From Streptomyces luteogriseus (GTDB lineage: Bacteria; Actinomycetota; Actinomycetes; Streptomycetales; Streptomycetaceae): a DNA stretch of 64,000 nucleotides. Below the pieces are notes generated by a model. That model saw only the letters and a program-made list of their open reading frames with translations. It ran no database searches and was not told where the DNA came from. Shown piece by piece: positions 54,304 to 63,234 of this stretch; the first letter of the stretch is position 1, and every line of letters begins with the position of its first letter. Position numbers and translations under genes: made by a program. The stretch lies in contig NZ_JACHMS010000001.1 of the NCBI RefSeq assembly GCF_014205055.1, positions 3,472,001 through 3,536,000 on the forward strand, read 5' to 3'.

Positions 54304-55377
54304 CTATGGCACCGGCTGTTCCGCGGGCCCCGCCGTGCTGCTGCGCACCACCAGACTCGTCGCCAGCTCCACTCTCGTCGCCGCCGGAGTCCCCTCGTCC
54401 CGCCCGAGGTCGAGGACCAGCTTGGCCGCCGCCTCGGCCATCTCCGTCAGCGGCTGCCGTACGGTCGTCAGCGGCGGGCCGACCCAGGGCGCCACCGGCA
54501 GATCGTCGAAGCCGACCACGCTCAGGTCCTCCGGGATGCGCAGCCCCAGCTCGCGCGCGGCCTCGTACAGCCCCAGCGCCTGGAGGTCGTTCCCGGCGAA
54601 GACGGCGGTCGGCCGGTCCGGGCGGCGCAGCAGTTCCAGGCCCCGCCGGTAGCCGGCCTCGTGGTGGAAGTCGCCGGTCGCGATCAGGGCGGGATCCACC
54701 GGCAGCCCGGCCGTCTCCAGCGCGGCCCGGTAGCCGTCGACCCGGGCCCGGCTGCACATCATCTGCGAGGGCCCGCTGATCGCGCCGATCCTGCGGTGCC
54801 CCAGCTCGACCAGATGCCGGGTGGCGGCGAGACCGCCCTGCCAGTTGGTCGCGCCGATGGACGGCACGTCGGCGCCGGGGTCGCCCGCCGGGTCCATCAC
54901 CACGAACGGGATGGAGCGGCTGGTCAGCAGCGCCCGCTGGGACTCGTCGAGCCCGGACAGGACCAGGATCACGCCGTGCGGCCGGCGCGCGGCGACCTGG
55001 TCGGCCCAGGTCCGCCCCGGCGTGAGCCGCCCCGCGCTCTCGGACAGCACGACACTGAGCCCGGCGTCCCGGGCCACGTTCTCCACGCCCCGGATGACCT
55101 CCATCGCCCAGGCGCTCTCCAGCTCGTGGAAGACCAGGTCGATCAGGGGTGAGCGGGTCGCCTCGGCACGGCGGCGCCGGTAGCCGTGGGCGCGCAGCAG
55201 GTCCTCGACGCGGGACCGGGTGGCCGGGGCGACGTCGGCCCGGCCGTTGAGGACCTTCGAAACAGTCGGCGCCGAGACGCCCGCCTCACGGGCGATCTCG
55301 GCGAGCGTCGCGGTCTGCGCGGTGCGCCCCTGCGTCCGGGTCTGCGTCCGGCTTTCAACGGGCTCCGGGGATGTCAT
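54304..55377 (-). CDS. LacI family transcriptional regulator
   Basis: Start ATG 55377 (MTSPEPVESRT) gives 357 residues. The LacI HTH is ATLAEIAREAGVSAPTVSKVLNG at about 25-47, followed by hinge helix SRVEDLLRAHGY. The periplasmic-binding-like sugar domain contains LIDLVFHELESAW, GVILVLSG and TAVFAGNDLQALGLYEAARELGLRIPEDLSVVGFDD. It diverges from a GH3 glycosidase gene, so it is very likely its repressor with an oligosaccharide or sugar as inducer. Confidence 0.93.
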   Translation of the reverse strand: MTSPEPVESRTQTRTQGRTAQTATLAEIAREAGVSAPTVSKVLNGRADVAPATRSRVEDLLRAHGYRRRRAEATRSPLIDLVFHELESAWAMEVIRGVENVARDAGLSVVLSESAGRLTPGRTWADQVAARRPHGVILVLSGLDESQRALLTSRSIPFVVMDPAGDPGADVPSIGATNWQGGLAATRHLVELGHRRIGAISGPSQMMCSRARVDGYRAALETAGLPVDPALIATGDFHHEAGYRRGLELLRRPDRPTAVFAGNDLQALGLYEAARELGLRIPEDLSVVGFDDLPVAPWVGPPLTTVRQPLTEMAEAAAKLVLDLGRDEGTPAATRVELATSLVVRSSTAGPAEQPVP

Positions 55378-55405
55378 GGCGGCGATCGTAACCCTGCGGA
55401 CCCCC

Positions 55406-55434
55406 TTGACGAAGTCCTCGCACCGCCATAGGTT
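55406..55434 (+). promoter_or_regulatory. Promoter of the GH3 glycosidase gene
   Basis: TTGACG (55406-55411), a 17-bp spacer and TAGGTT (55429-55434) form a principal-sigma-type promoter. The expected start falls near 55441, inside the operator repeats. Confidence 0.65.
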
Positions 55435-55439
55435 CCCGG

Positions 55440-55468
55440 AACATTCGAAGTTCATAACGAAACATTCG
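55440..55468 (+). promoter_or_regulatory. Candidate LacI-family operator repeats
   Basis: AACATTCG occurs twice (55440-55447 and 55461-55468), 21 bp apart, or about two helical turns. The first is part of the imperfect palindrome GAACATTCGAAGTTC, and the second of CGAAACATTCG. They overlap the predicted start point, the right place for repression by the divergent LacI protein. Confidence 0.6.
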
Positions 55469-55514
55469 TGGATACGTTCGTGAGAGGGCCGTCCGTCCAC
55501 CCGACAGGAGCTTC

Positions 55515-57815
55515 ATGACCACCGCGCCCTGGCGTGACCCCGCGCTGCCCGCCGCCGCCCGCGTCGACGACCTGCTCTCCCGGATGACCCTGGAGGAGAA
55601 GACCGCCCAGCTGTACGGCGTGTGGGTGGGCGCCGCGACGGACGGCGACGGAGTCGCTCCGCACCAGCACGACATGAGCGTCGAGTACGACTGGGCCGAG
55701 CTGATCACCCACGGCCTCGGCCAGCTGACGCGCTCCTTCGGCACCGCCCCCGTGGAGCCGGCGCTCGGCGCGCAGGCCCTGGCGCGCGCCCAGCGCCGCA
55801 TCGCCGCGGCCGGCCGCTTCGGCATCCCCGCGATCGCGCACGAGGAGTGCCTGGCCGGCTTCACCGCCTGGCAGGCCACGGCCTATCCGGTCCCACTGGC
55901 CTGGGGTGCGACCTGGGATCCGCCGCTGGTCGAGGAGATGGCCCGCCGCATCGGCGACGACCTGCGCTCGGCCGGCGTCCACCAGGGCCTCGCGCCCGTG
56001 CTGGACGTCGTACGCGATCCGCGCTGGGGCCGCGTGGAGGAGACGATCGGCGAGGACCCGTACCTGGTCGGCACGGTCGGCACGGCCTATGTGCGGGGCC
56101 TGGAGTCGGCCGGGGTCGTCGCCACGCTCAAGCACTTCGCCGGGTACGCCTCCTCGGCCGGTGCCCGCAATCTCGCCCCGGTGCGGGCCGGGGTCCGCGA
56201 GTTCGCCGATGTCACGCTGCCGCCTTTCGAGATGGCCCTGCGCGAGGGCGGGGCCCGCTCGGTGATGGCCGCCTACACCGAGACGGACGGTGTCCCGGCC
56301 TCCGCGGACCCCGGGCTGCTGACTCGCCTTCTGCGCGAGGAGTGGGGTTTCACCGGCACGGTCGTCGCCGACTATTTCGGCATCGGCTTCCTCCAGACCC
56401 TCCACCGGGTCGCCGGAACACCCGCCGCGGCGGCCCACGCGGCCCTCACCGCCGGCATCGACGTCGAACTGCCCACCGTCAAGTGCTACGGCCGGCCGCT
56501 GCTGGAGGCGGTCCGGTCGGGCGAGGTCCCCGAGGAGCTCGTGGACCGCGCGGCTCGCCGCGTGCTGCTCCAGAAGTGCGAACTGGGCCTGCTGGACGAG
56601 GACTGGACGCCCGAGCCGGCCACGGCGATCGCCCTCGACTCGACGGGCAACCGGATCCTGGCCCGCCGCCTGGCCGAGGAGTCGGTGGTCCTGCTCGACA
56701 ACCCCGACGGCCTGCTCCCGCTGGCCCCCGACACCCGCATCGCCGTGGTCGGTCCCCGGGCGGCCGACGCCCTGGCCATGCTGGGCTGCTACTCCTTCCC
56801 GTCCCACGTCCTGACCCACCACCCCGACGTGCCGCACGGCATCGAGATCCCGACCGTGCTGGACGCCCTGCGCTCCGAACTCCCCGACGCCAAGGTGACG
56901 TTCGCGCAGGGCTGCGACGTGACGGACCCGGACACCGGGGGCTTCGAGGAGGCCATCGCCCGCACCGCCGAGGCGGACGTGTGCGTGGCGGTCCTCGGCG
57001 ACCGGGCGGGCCTGTTCGGCCGCGGTACCTCCGGCGAGGGCTGCGACGCGACGGACCTGGGCCTGCCGGGCGCCCAGGGCGAGCTGCTGGACGCGCTGGT
57101 CGCCACCGGCGTCCCTGTGGTGCTGGTGCTGCTGACCGGCCGGCCCTACGCGCTGGGGCGCTGGCACGGCCGGCTGGGCGCGGTCGTCCAGGCGTTCTTC
57201 CCGGGCGAGGAGGGCGGCCCGGCGGTCGCCGGCGTCCTGTCGGGCCGGGTCAACCCCTCCGGCCGCCTCCCCGTCAGCGTTCCGCGGCTTCCCGGCGGGC
57301 AGCCCTGGACCTACCTCCAGCCGCCCCTGGGCCTCGCGGGCGAGGTCAGCAACCTCGACCCGACCCCGCTGTACGCCTTCGGCCACGGCCGCTCCTACTC
57401 GGCGTTCGCCTGGGAGGCGCCCGCCGCCACCGGGCCGGTCGAGATCGGCACGGACGGCTCGTACGAGGTGTCGGTGACCGTCCGCAACACGGGCGACCGC
57501 GAGGGCGCGGAGGTGGTGCAGCTGTATCTGCACGACCCCGTGGCGTCCGTGACCCGCCCCGACATGCGGCTGATCGGCTACCAGCGTGTGACGGCGGCCC
57601 CGGGCGACGCGGCCCGGGTCACCTTCCGCTTCCACGCGGACCTGTCGTCCTTCACCGACCGCTCGGGCCGCCGGGTGGTCGAGCCGGGTGCTCTGGAACT
57701 GCGGCTGGCGGCGTCGAGCTCCGACGTACGGCACACCGCGCACCTCACCCTGACGGGTCCGGTCCGGATGCTCGGCACCGACCGCCGGCTGCGCTGCGAG
57801 ACCGAGGTGTCGTAG
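55515..57815 (+). CDS. Glycoside hydrolase family 3 (beta-xylosidase/beta-glucosidase type)
   Basis: This 766-residue GH3 enzyme lacks a signal peptide, so it is cytoplasmic. The barrel domain contains LVDDLLSRMTLEEKTAQLYG, TLKHFAGYASSAGARN and the nucleophile Asp286 in TVVADYFGIGFLQ. The second domain includes ESVVLLDNPDGLLPL and AVLGDRAGLFGRGTSGEGCDA. A C-terminal fibronectin-like domain starts near VSVTVRNTGDREGAEV. It resembles intracellular beta-xylosidases of Streptomyces that split imported xylobiose, but beta-glucosidase activity is equally possible. No ABC transporter genes are adjacent. Confidence 0.93.
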   Translation: MTTAPWRDPALPAAARVDDLLSRMTLEEKTAQLYGVWVGAATDGDGVAPHQHDMSVEYDWAELITHGLGQLTRSFGTAPVEPALGAQALARAQRRIAAAGRFGIPAIAHEECLAGFTAWQATAYPVPLAWGATWDPPLVEEMARRIGDDLRSAGVHQGLAPVLDVVRDPRWGRVEETIGEDPYLVGTVGTAYVRGLESAGVVATLKHFAGYASSAGARNLAPVRAGVREFADVTLPPFEMALREGGARSVMAAYTETDGVPASADPGLLTRLLREEWGFTGTVVADYFGIGFLQTLHRVAGTPAAAAHAALTAGIDVELPTVKCYGRPLLEAVRSGEVPEELVDRAARRVLLQKCELGLLDEDWTPEPATAIALDSTGNRILARRLAEESVVLLDNPDGLLPLAPDTRIAVVGPRAADALAMLGCYSFPSHVLTHHPDVPHGIEIPTVLDALRSELPDAKVTFAQGCDVTDPDTGGFEEAIARTAEADVCVAVLGDRAGLFGRGTSGEGCDATDLGLPGAQGELLDALVATGVPVVLVLLTGRPYALGRWHGRLGAVVQAFFPGEEGGPAVAGVLSGRVNPSGRLPVSVPRLPGGQPWTYLQPPLGLAGEVSNLDPTPLYAFGHGRSYSAFAWEAPAATGPVEIGTDGSYEVSVTVRNTGDREGAEVVQLYLHDPVASVTRPDMRLIGYQRVTAAPGDAARVTFRFHADLSSFTDRSGRRVVEPGALELRLAASSSDVRHTAHLTLTGPVRMLGTDRRLRCETEVS

Positions 57816-57833
57816 GACCCGGGCCGGCCCCGG

Positions 57834-58091
57834 TCAGTCGTCGGTGACCGACTCGAACCGCCACCGGTGCACCGCCCGCGTGACCAGTTCCCGGTCCGGC
57901 TCCGGCAGTTCGGGCAGCTCGGCGTCGTAGGGCGCGTCCCACCAGGTGATGACGAGGACCCGGTCCTGCGGCGCCCGGAAGATCTCCCGGCGCAGGGGCT
58001 CCCGCGCGAGTTCCTGCGCCCGCGCCCAGGCGAGCAGGTCGGCGCCCCGCCCCTCGGACGCCCGGGCCTCCCACATCAACGCGACCGTCAC
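57834..58091 (-). CDS. Small ABM-like protein in the tsaD operon
   Basis: The GTG at 58091 overlaps the tsaD stop (GTGA), giving 85 residues: [20 protein letters not shown], then LVITWWDAP. The pattern (beta strand, helix, W-rich strand) resembles a half ABM-type dimeric barrel. The overlap indicates co-translation with TsaD. Function unknown; there is no known role of such a protein in t6A synthesis. Confidence 0.72.
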   Translation of the reverse strand: MTVALMWEARASEGRGADLLAWARAQELAREPLRREIFRAPQDRVLVITWWDAPYDAELPELPEPDRELVTRAVHRWRFESVTDD

Positions 58092-59179
58092 GAGTAGAGG
58101 TTCTCCTTGCTGACCTCGTGCACATGGTCGTGGTCGTGCCCGGGCACGTGCGGCTCGGTCACCGGCAGGGACGAGTCCGCCGACAGGTCCCAGGCCGACG
58201 CAGCCCGGTTCCGGGCGACCATCTCGGCGCCCAGGGCGGCGACCATCGCGCCGTTGTCCGTGCACAGCTTGGGCCGCGGCACGCGCAGCCGGATGCCGGC
58301 GGCCTCGCAGCGCTCCTGGGCGAGGACGCGCAGCCGGGAGTTGGCCGCCACGCCGCCGCCGATCATCAGGTGGTCGACGCCCTCGTCCTTGCAGGCCCGG
58401 ACGGCCTTGCGGGTCAGCACGTCGACGACCGCCTCCTGGAAGGACGCCGCCACGTCCCGCACCGGCACCTCCTCCCCCGCCGCCCGCCTGGCCTCGATCC
58501 AGCGGGCCACGGCGGTCTTCAGCCCCGAGAAGGAGAAGTCGTAGGCCGGGTCGCGAGGGCCGGTCAGGCCCCGGGGGAAGGTGATCGCGTTCGGGTCGCC
58601 CTCCTTGGCGTACCGGTCGATGACCGGGCCGCCGGGGAAGCCGAGGTTCAGCACGCGGGCGATCTTGTCGAAGGCCTCGCCGGCCGCGTCGTCGATGGTG
58701 GCGCCCATCGGGCGGACGTCGGAGGTGATGTCCGAGGACAGCAGCAGCGAGGAGTGGCCGCCGGAGACCAGCAGGGCCATGGTCGGCTCGGGCAGTGCGC
58801 CGTGCTCCAGCTGGTCCACGCAGATGTGCGAGGCGAGGTGGTTGACGCCGTAGAGCGGCTTGCCGAGGGCGTAGGCGTAGGCCTTCGCCGCGGAGACGCC
58901 GACCAGCAGGGCACCGGCGAGGCCGGGACCGGCGGTGACGGCGATGCCGTCGAGGTCGCGGGCGGTGACGCCCGCCTCCTTCAGCGCGCGGTCGATGGTG
59001 GGGACCATCGCCTCCAGGTGGGCGCGGCTCGCGACCTCCGGGACGACGCCGCCGAAGCGGGCGTGCTCGTCGACGCTGGAGGCGACGGCGTCGGCCAGCA
59101 GGGTGGTGCCCCGGACGATGCCGACGCCGGTCTCGTCGCAGGAGGTCTCGATTCCCAGTACGAGGGGTTCGTCAGCCAT
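58088..59179 (-). CDS. tsaD: tRNA N6-adenosine threonylcarbamoyltransferase
   Basis: TsaD transfers the threonylcarbamoyl group to A37 of ANN-decoding tRNAs with TsaB and TsaE. The 363 residues include [15 protein letters not shown], the metal-binding His pair in [21 protein letters not shown], the [13 protein letters not shown] motif and [15 protein letters not shown] His/Asp-rich segment ([14 protein letters not shown]) lies at the extreme C-terminus and may bind metal. The ATG overlaps the rimI stop by 8 bp. Confidence 0.97.
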   Translation of the reverse strand: MADEPLVLGIETSCDETGVGIVRGTTLLADAVASSVDEHARFGGVVPEVASRAHLEAMVPTIDRALKEAGVTARDLDGIAVTAGPGLAGALLVGVSAAKAYAYALGKPLYGVNHLASHICVDQLEHGALPEPTMALLVSGGHSSLLLSSDITSDVRPMGATIDDAAGEAFDKIARVLNLGFPGGPVIDRYAKEGDPNAITFPRGLTGPRDPAYDFSFSGLKTAVARWIEARRAAGEEVPVRDVAASFQEAVVDVLTRKAVRACKDEGVDHLMIGGGVAANSRLRVLAQERCEAAGIRLRVPRPKLCTDNGAMVAALGAEMVARNRAASAWDLSADSSLPVTEPHVPGHDHDHVHEVSKENLYS

Positions 59180-59678
59180 TGATCTCGGTTCCTTGTACGG
59201 AGTTCTCGGGGGCGGTCAGGCGCATCACCAGGGCGTCCACGTTCCCGGGCTGGTAGTAGCCGCGCCGGAAGCCGATGGGCTCGAAGCCGAAGCGCTCGTA
59301 CAGCTTCTGTGCGCGGACGTTGTCGACCCGGCACTCCAGCATCACCTCGGCGCACTCGAAGGCGCCGGCCGCCCGCAGCAGTTCGGCCAGCAACCGTCCG
59401 CCGAGGCCGGTGCCCCACAGCTCGCGGGCCACGGCGATGGTCTGGACGTCGGCCTGCTCACCGGTGGCGACCAGACCGGCGTAGCCGACGATCCGGGAGG
59501 CGTCCTCGGCGACCACGTAGCGCCGGTTGGCCCCGGGCCCCCGCGCATGGGCCAGTTCGGACCAGAACATGCCCCGGGACCAGGCGTCCTCGGGGAACAG
59601 GGCCCGCTCCAGTTCCAGCACGGAGTCGATGTCCCACCAGCGCATCTCGCGCAGCTCACACGTCACGGGTCCGGTCAC
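59172..59678 (-). CDS. rimI: Ribosomal protein S18-alanine N-acetyltransferase RimI
   Basis: This 168-residue GNAT enzyme acetylates protein N-termini (ribosomal protein S18 in E. coli). The GNAT core is [21 protein letters not shown], the acetyl-CoA loop [15 protein letters not shown], and [22 protein letters not shown]. The GTG at 59678 overlaps the tsaB stop by 4 bp and is preferred; the GTG at 59666 is an alternative. It is part of the conserved tsaB-rimI-tsaD operon. Confidence 0.95.
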   Translation of the reverse strand: MTGPVTCELREMRWWDIDSVLELERALFPEDAWSRGMFWSELAHARGPGANRRYVVAEDASRIVGYAGLVATGEQADVQTIAVARELWGTGLGGRLLAELLRAAGAFECAEVMLECRVDNVRAQKLYERFGFEPIGFRRGYYQPGNVDALVMRLTAPENSVQGTEING

Positions 59679-60328
59679 TTGGGGGTGACCACCTTGTAGT
59701 TCTTGGGGACCTGGGCGTCGGGGCGGCGCAGGTACAGCGGCCGGGGTGCGGGGAGTTCCTCGCCTGCCGCCAGCTTCTCGGCGGCCAGCCGGGCGAGGGC
59801 GGCGGCGGACACGTGCTGCGGCTCGTGCGCCTTGGGGAAGGTGTCCGGGTACAGCAGGGCGCCCGCGCCGACCGCGGGCAGCCCCTCGACCTGCTCGGCG
59901 ATGTCGGCGGGCCGGTCCACCGCCGGGTCGGTGACCCGGGTCCGGGAGTCGCTGTAGCGGGCCCAGTACACCTCCTTGCGGCGGGCGTCGGTCGCGACGA
60001 CGAACGGGCCCTCCAGGTCGGCGGCGTAGGCGAGGCCGTCCAGTGTGCACACGCCGTGCACGGGGACGCCGAGCGCGAGCCCGAAGGTGTCCGCGGTCAT
60101 CAGGCCGACGCGCAGCCCGGTGTACGGTCCCGGACCGATCCCGGCGACGACCCCCGTGACGGCGTCGAGCCGCAGACCGGCCTCGGCGAGGATCCGGTCG
60201 ATCGCCGGCAGCAGCAGTTCCCCGTGCCGCCGCGCGTCCACCTGACTCGAGGAGGCGATGACATCGCGTCCGTCGTGCAGCGCGACGGTGACGGCGGGCG
60301 TGGCGGTATCCAGAGCGAGCAAGAGCAC
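59675..60328 (-). CDS. tsaB: tRNA threonylcarbamoyladenosine biosynthesis protein TsaB
   Basis: TsaB is the non-catalytic partner of TsaD. It is a 217-residue ASKHA-fold protein: LLLALDTATPAVTVALHDG, RRHGELLLPAIDRILAEAGL, GIGPGPYTGLRVGLMTADTF. It starts at GTG 60328 and is the first gene of the tsaB-rimI-tsaD-small protein unit, with overlapping stops and starts throughout. Confidence 0.95.
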   Translation of the reverse strand: MLLLALDTATPAVTVALHDGRDVIASSSQVDARRHGELLLPAIDRILAEAGLRLDAVTGVVAGIGPGPYTGLRVGLMTADTFGLALGVPVHGVCTLDGLAYAADLEGPFVVATDARRKEVYWARYSDSRTRVTDPAVDRPADIAEQVEGLPAVGAGALLYPDTFPKAHEPQHVSAAALARLAAEKLAAGEELPAPRPLYLRRPDAQVPKNYKVVTPK

Positions 60329-60439
60329 GCAAACAGCCTACGGCTCTCCGGGGCCCGGCACGGCCGCACCTGTCGGGTCGTCACGTGCTGCTACCGTCAC
60401 CTACCGTCACGACAGCGATACGACGTGAGGTGGACTCCG

Positions 60440-61000
60440 GTGTCAGCCAGCAGCTCGGGAATCGTGGCCGGGCTCACCGCCGCGGCCCTCGCGACGGTCG
60501 GCTACCTCGCCCACCAGGCGGCCGAGTCCCTCCCCGCCGGCCTGGGCAGAGCGGCGCACGCGGGCGCCGCACCGGCGGCCGGCACATCGAAGGCGCCCCC
60601 GGTGAAGAAGAACCCCACCGCACTGCCCGGCGACTCGGGCAAGGGCGCCAGGGTCGTGTACTCGCTGCGCGGGGACCGGGTGTGGCTGGTCGCCGGGGAC
60701 GAGGCGGTCAGCCGTACGTTCCGGGTCGACCCGAGCGCGGTGGACCCGGCGCCGGGCAGCTACTCGGTGACGTCCCGCTCGAACTCGGTCACCGGGTCCG
60801 ACGGCGTCCCGGTCGAGCACGTGGTGCGCTTCGCGACCGTGGACGGCGTGGTCATCGGCTTCAGCGCGGCCGTGGAGGGCTCGACCGCGCCCGCCCCCGA
60901 CCCGAAGGTCCGCACGGGCGGCATCCGCGAGTCCCGCGCGGACGGCGACGCGATGTGGACGTTCGCGACGATCGGCCGCACGGTCGTGGTCGTGCACTAG
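60440..61000 (+). CDS. Exported L,D-transpeptidase-like protein without catalytic Cys
   Basis: The GTG at 60440 has GAGGTGG 6 nt upstream (186 residues). An N-terminal signal or anchor (GIVAGLTAAALATVGYLA) is followed by an Ala/Pro linker. A beta domain of about 115 residues then reads like an ErfK/YkuD fold: RVWLVAGDEAVSRTFRVDPSAVDPAPGSYSVTSR. The Cys motif (SHGCxR) of active L,D-transpeptidases is missing and the protein has no Cys at all. It may bind peptidoglycan without cross-linking it. The family call rests on the strand pattern only. Confidence 0.65.
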   Translation: MSASSSGIVAGLTAAALATVGYLAHQAAESLPAGLGRAAHAGAAPAAGTSKAPPVKKNPTALPGDSGKGARVVYSLRGDRVWLVAGDEAVSRTFRVDPSAVDPAPGSYSVTSRSNSVTGSDGVPVEHVVRFATVDGVVIGFSAAVEGSTAPAPDPKVRTGGIRESRADGDAMWTFATIGRTVVVVH

Positions 61001-61026
61001 GACCGGCCGTCCGGGCCGGGCCGGAC

Positions 61027-61194
61027 CTAGGCCGCCTCGCGGTGCTCGGGGACCCGCTCGGAGAACTCCGGCTGGGGAGCGCGCGGGGGCGTGGAGATCA
61101 GCGCCGCCGCCTCGCCGGCCGCCAGCAGGTCGCGCATGGACACCCCGGTGACCGCGAACCGCTGCGGCTGCCCCTTGCTCTCTGTAGCCGACAT
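61027..61194 (-). CDS. 55-residue microprotein behind an iron box
   Basis: The start ATG 61194 (MSATESKGQP) follows GGGAGGCGTCC. The frame opens at 61236 but that part overlaps the operator. The peptide has a Gln/Arg-rich start, a central RFAVTGVSMRDLLAAGEAAALISTPP that looks like a conserved helix, and an acidic Pro-rich end. It has no membrane helix and no Cys. I recall similar MRDLLA..STPP small proteins in other Streptomyces, but no function. An iron-box palindrome 28-48 bp upstream predicts derepression in low iron. Confidence 0.7.
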   Translation of the reverse strand: MSATESKGQPQRFAVTGVSMRDLLAAGEAAALISTPPRAPQPEFSERVPEHREAA

Positions 61195-61221
61195 GGACGC
61201 CTCCCGAAAGGCCGGGACAAA

Positions 61222-61242
61222 CGAAGTTAGGTACACCTAACT
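61222..61242 (-). promoter_or_regulatory. Probable DmdR/DtxR iron box
   Basis: AGTTAGGT-AC-ACCTAACT (61225-61242) is a perfect 8-bp inverted repeat. The 19-mer at 61222-61240 matches the DtxR/DmdR consensus (TTAGGTTAGGCTCACCTAA) at 14 of 19 positions. It lies upstream of the 55-residue ORF on the minus strand. Confidence 0.72.
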
Positions 61243-61354
61243 ACGAACTGGATACCATGTGACCACGCACAAGACGCCGAACGCAACATCTTGCCGACGT
61301 CTTGTCGGAACGTTCATCAAAAGACCGCACACCGGGACCCGGGACGGCGGGAAC

Positions 61355-61873
61355 TCAGGCGGCGAGCACGCTCAGGTCCGCCTCCGCCCAGCGTTCCCCC
61401 AGACCGGTGACCGTCATCTGCCGGACCTCGTCGGTCGTGTCGCCCACCGCCCGGTGGATCACGACCTGGAGCCGGTCCTCGGTCAGCTCCTCGACCTTGC
61501 CCTCACCCCACTCCACGACCACCACGGAGTCGGGCAGCGAGACGTCGAGGTCGAGGTCCTCCATCTCGTCGAGACCGCCGGAGAGCCGGTAGGCGTCGAC
61601 ATGGACCAGCGGCGGCCCCTCGCCCAGCGAGGGGTGCACCCGGGCGATCACGAACGTCGGCGAGGTGACGGCCCCGCGCACGCCCAGTCCCTCGCCCAGG
61701 CCACGGGTCAGCGTCGTCTTGCCCGCGCCGAGCTCCCCGCTGAGCATCACCAGGTCACCGGCGCGCAGCAGTTTCGCGAGCCGGCGGCCCAGCTCCCGCA
61801 TCTGCTCGGGGGACGTGACGACGATCTGGACGGATCCGGACTCAGCCGGGCTGTGCGGTGCTGGTGCTTCCAT
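61355..61873 (-). CDS. tsaE: tRNA t6A synthesis ATPase TsaE
   Basis: TsaE is the ATPase that resets the TsaB-TsaD complex. In 172 residues it has the P-loop GELGAGKTTLTRGL, switch TSPTFVIARVH and the HVDAYRLSG and VVVEWGEG motifs of the family. Its start overlaps the end of the upstream hydrolase gene by 32 bp, implying coupled translation. Confidence 0.95.
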   Translation of the reverse strand: MEAPAPHSPAESGSVQIVVTSPEQMRELGRRLAKLLRAGDLVMLSGELGAGKTTLTRGLGEGLGVRGAVTSPTFVIARVHPSLGEGPPLVHVDAYRLSGGLDEMEDLDLDVSLPDSVVVVEWGEGKVEELTEDRLQVVIHRAVGDTTDEVRQMTVTGLGERWAEADLSVLAA

Positions 61874-63101
61874 AGCCCTTCACGGTAGCCCCTGCGGGCA
61901 CGGCACCCGTGCGGGTGAGCAGGTCGGCGAGGCGGTCGGTGACCACTTCCGGGTGTTCCAGCATCACCAGGTGTCCGGCGTCCGGCACCAGCACCAGCTC
62001 GGCGTCCGGCAGCAGATCGGCGATGGCCTCGCTGTGCTCACTCGGCGTGACCAGGTCCTGCACCCCGGCCAGGACGAGCACGGGCAGGTCCGCGAAGTGG
62101 GCGAGCGCCTCGGTCTTGTCGTGGTCGTTGAACGCCGGGTAATACTCGGCGACCACGTCGATCGGCGTGCTCTCGATCATCCGCTCGGCGAACCGGGCGA
62201 CGGCCGGGTCGACGTCCCGGGACGCGAACGAGTACCGCTTGATGATCCCGGCGAACAGGTCCGCGGTCGCCCGGCGTCCCTTCTCCACCAGCTCGGCCCG
62301 CTGCCCCAGCGCCTTCAGCACCCCGGGCAGCACCCGCCGCACCGCGTTGACCCCGGCGACCGGCAGGCCGTAGTTGACCTCGCCGAGCCGCCCCGAGGAC
62401 GTCCCCACGAAGGCGACCCCGACGACCCGCTCGCGGATCAGCTCGGGGTACTGGTCGGCCAGTGCCATGACCGTCATGCCGCCCATGGAGTGCCCGACGA
62501 GCACGAGCGGGCCCTCGGGGGCCGCCGCGTCGATGACGGCCTTGAGGTCGCGGCCGAGCTGCTCGATGGTGATCGGCTCGTCGTCCCGCGTCTGGGCCAG
62601 GCCCCGCCCGGACCGGCCATGGCTGCGCTGGTCCCAGTGCACGGTCCGCACGACGCCTCGCAGGGCCGCCCGCTGGAAGTGCCAGGAGTCCTGGCTGAGG
62701 CAGTAGCCGTGGCTGAAGACGACGGTGACGGGGGCGGGCGACTTGCGGCCGAAGAGCCGTCGGCGGCGCGGGCCGATGGCGGCGGGGGCGGCCTCCGGGT
62801 CGAGGTCGTCGACCTCGTAGTACAGCTCGGTGCCGTCGTCGGCGAACGCCTTGCCGGGCATGCCGCGCAGCGAGCCGTACGGCCCGGCCGAGTCCAGGGC
62901 GAGCCGGGCCTTCTGGCGCATGCCGCGGCCGACGGTCATCCGCTCCAGGGCGACGCCGGCGGCCGCGCCCGCGGCCACCACGCCTATCGCCACGCCGGCG
63001 ATGCCGGTCGCCCGGCGCCAGCCTCCCGCGGCCCCCGCGGCGGAGGCCGCGACGGCCGCGGAGGCGACGTCCGCGACGACCTCCGCACTGCTCTCGCTCA
63101 C
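61842..63101 (-). CDS. Alpha/beta hydrolase, membrane-anchored
   Basis: This 419-residue protein begins with an Ala/Gly-rich hydrophobic region (GWRRATGIAGVAIGVVAAGAAAG). The hydrolase domain follows: PVTVVFSHGYCLSQDSWHFQ (oxyanion), nucleophile elbow VLVGHSMGGMTVMAL, Asp in LAGVQDLVTPS and His in VPDAGHLVMLEHP. The triad is complete. Substrate unknown. The same gene order between alr and tsaE occurs in other actinomycetes. Confidence 0.92.
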   Translation of the reverse strand: MSESSAEVVADVASAAVAASAAGAAGGWRRATGIAGVAIGVVAAGAAAGVALERMTVGRGMRQKARLALDSAGPYGSLRGMPGKAFADDGTELYYEVDDLDPEAAPAAIGPRRRRLFGRKSPAPVTVVFSHGYCLSQDSWHFQRAALRGVVRTVHWDQRSHGRSGRGLAQTRDDEPITIEQLGRDLKAVIDAAAPEGPLVLVGHSMGGMTVMALADQYPELIRERVVGVAFVGTSSGRLGEVNYGLPVAGVNAVRRVLPGVLKALGQRAELVEKGRRATADLFAGIIKRYSFASRDVDPAVARFAERMIESTPIDVVAEYYPAFNDHDKTEALAHFADLPVLVLAGVQDLVTPSEHSEAIADLLPDAELVLVPDAGHLVMLEHPEVVTDRLADLLTRTGAVPAGATVKGYGSTSTAQPG

Positions 63102-63133
63102 GTACCGCTCCTCTTCGCCGGGGTGCTGTCGGG

Positions 63134-63174
63134 TGCCTCACCGGGCCCGGTGAACCGGTGGGCCCGGTGAGGCA
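63134..63174 (-). terminator. Terminator after alr
   Basis: A perfect 15-bp stem (63134-63148 with 63160-63174) with an 11-nt loop lies 60 bp past the alr stop and 33 bp before the hydrolase start. It may limit readthrough from alr into the hydrolase-tsaE unit. Confidence 0.75.
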
Positions 63175-63234
63175 GATGGTGCTGATGTTGTCAGGGCGCC
63201 TGGTGTTCCTCGTGTGAGGGGTTCCCCGTCCGAG

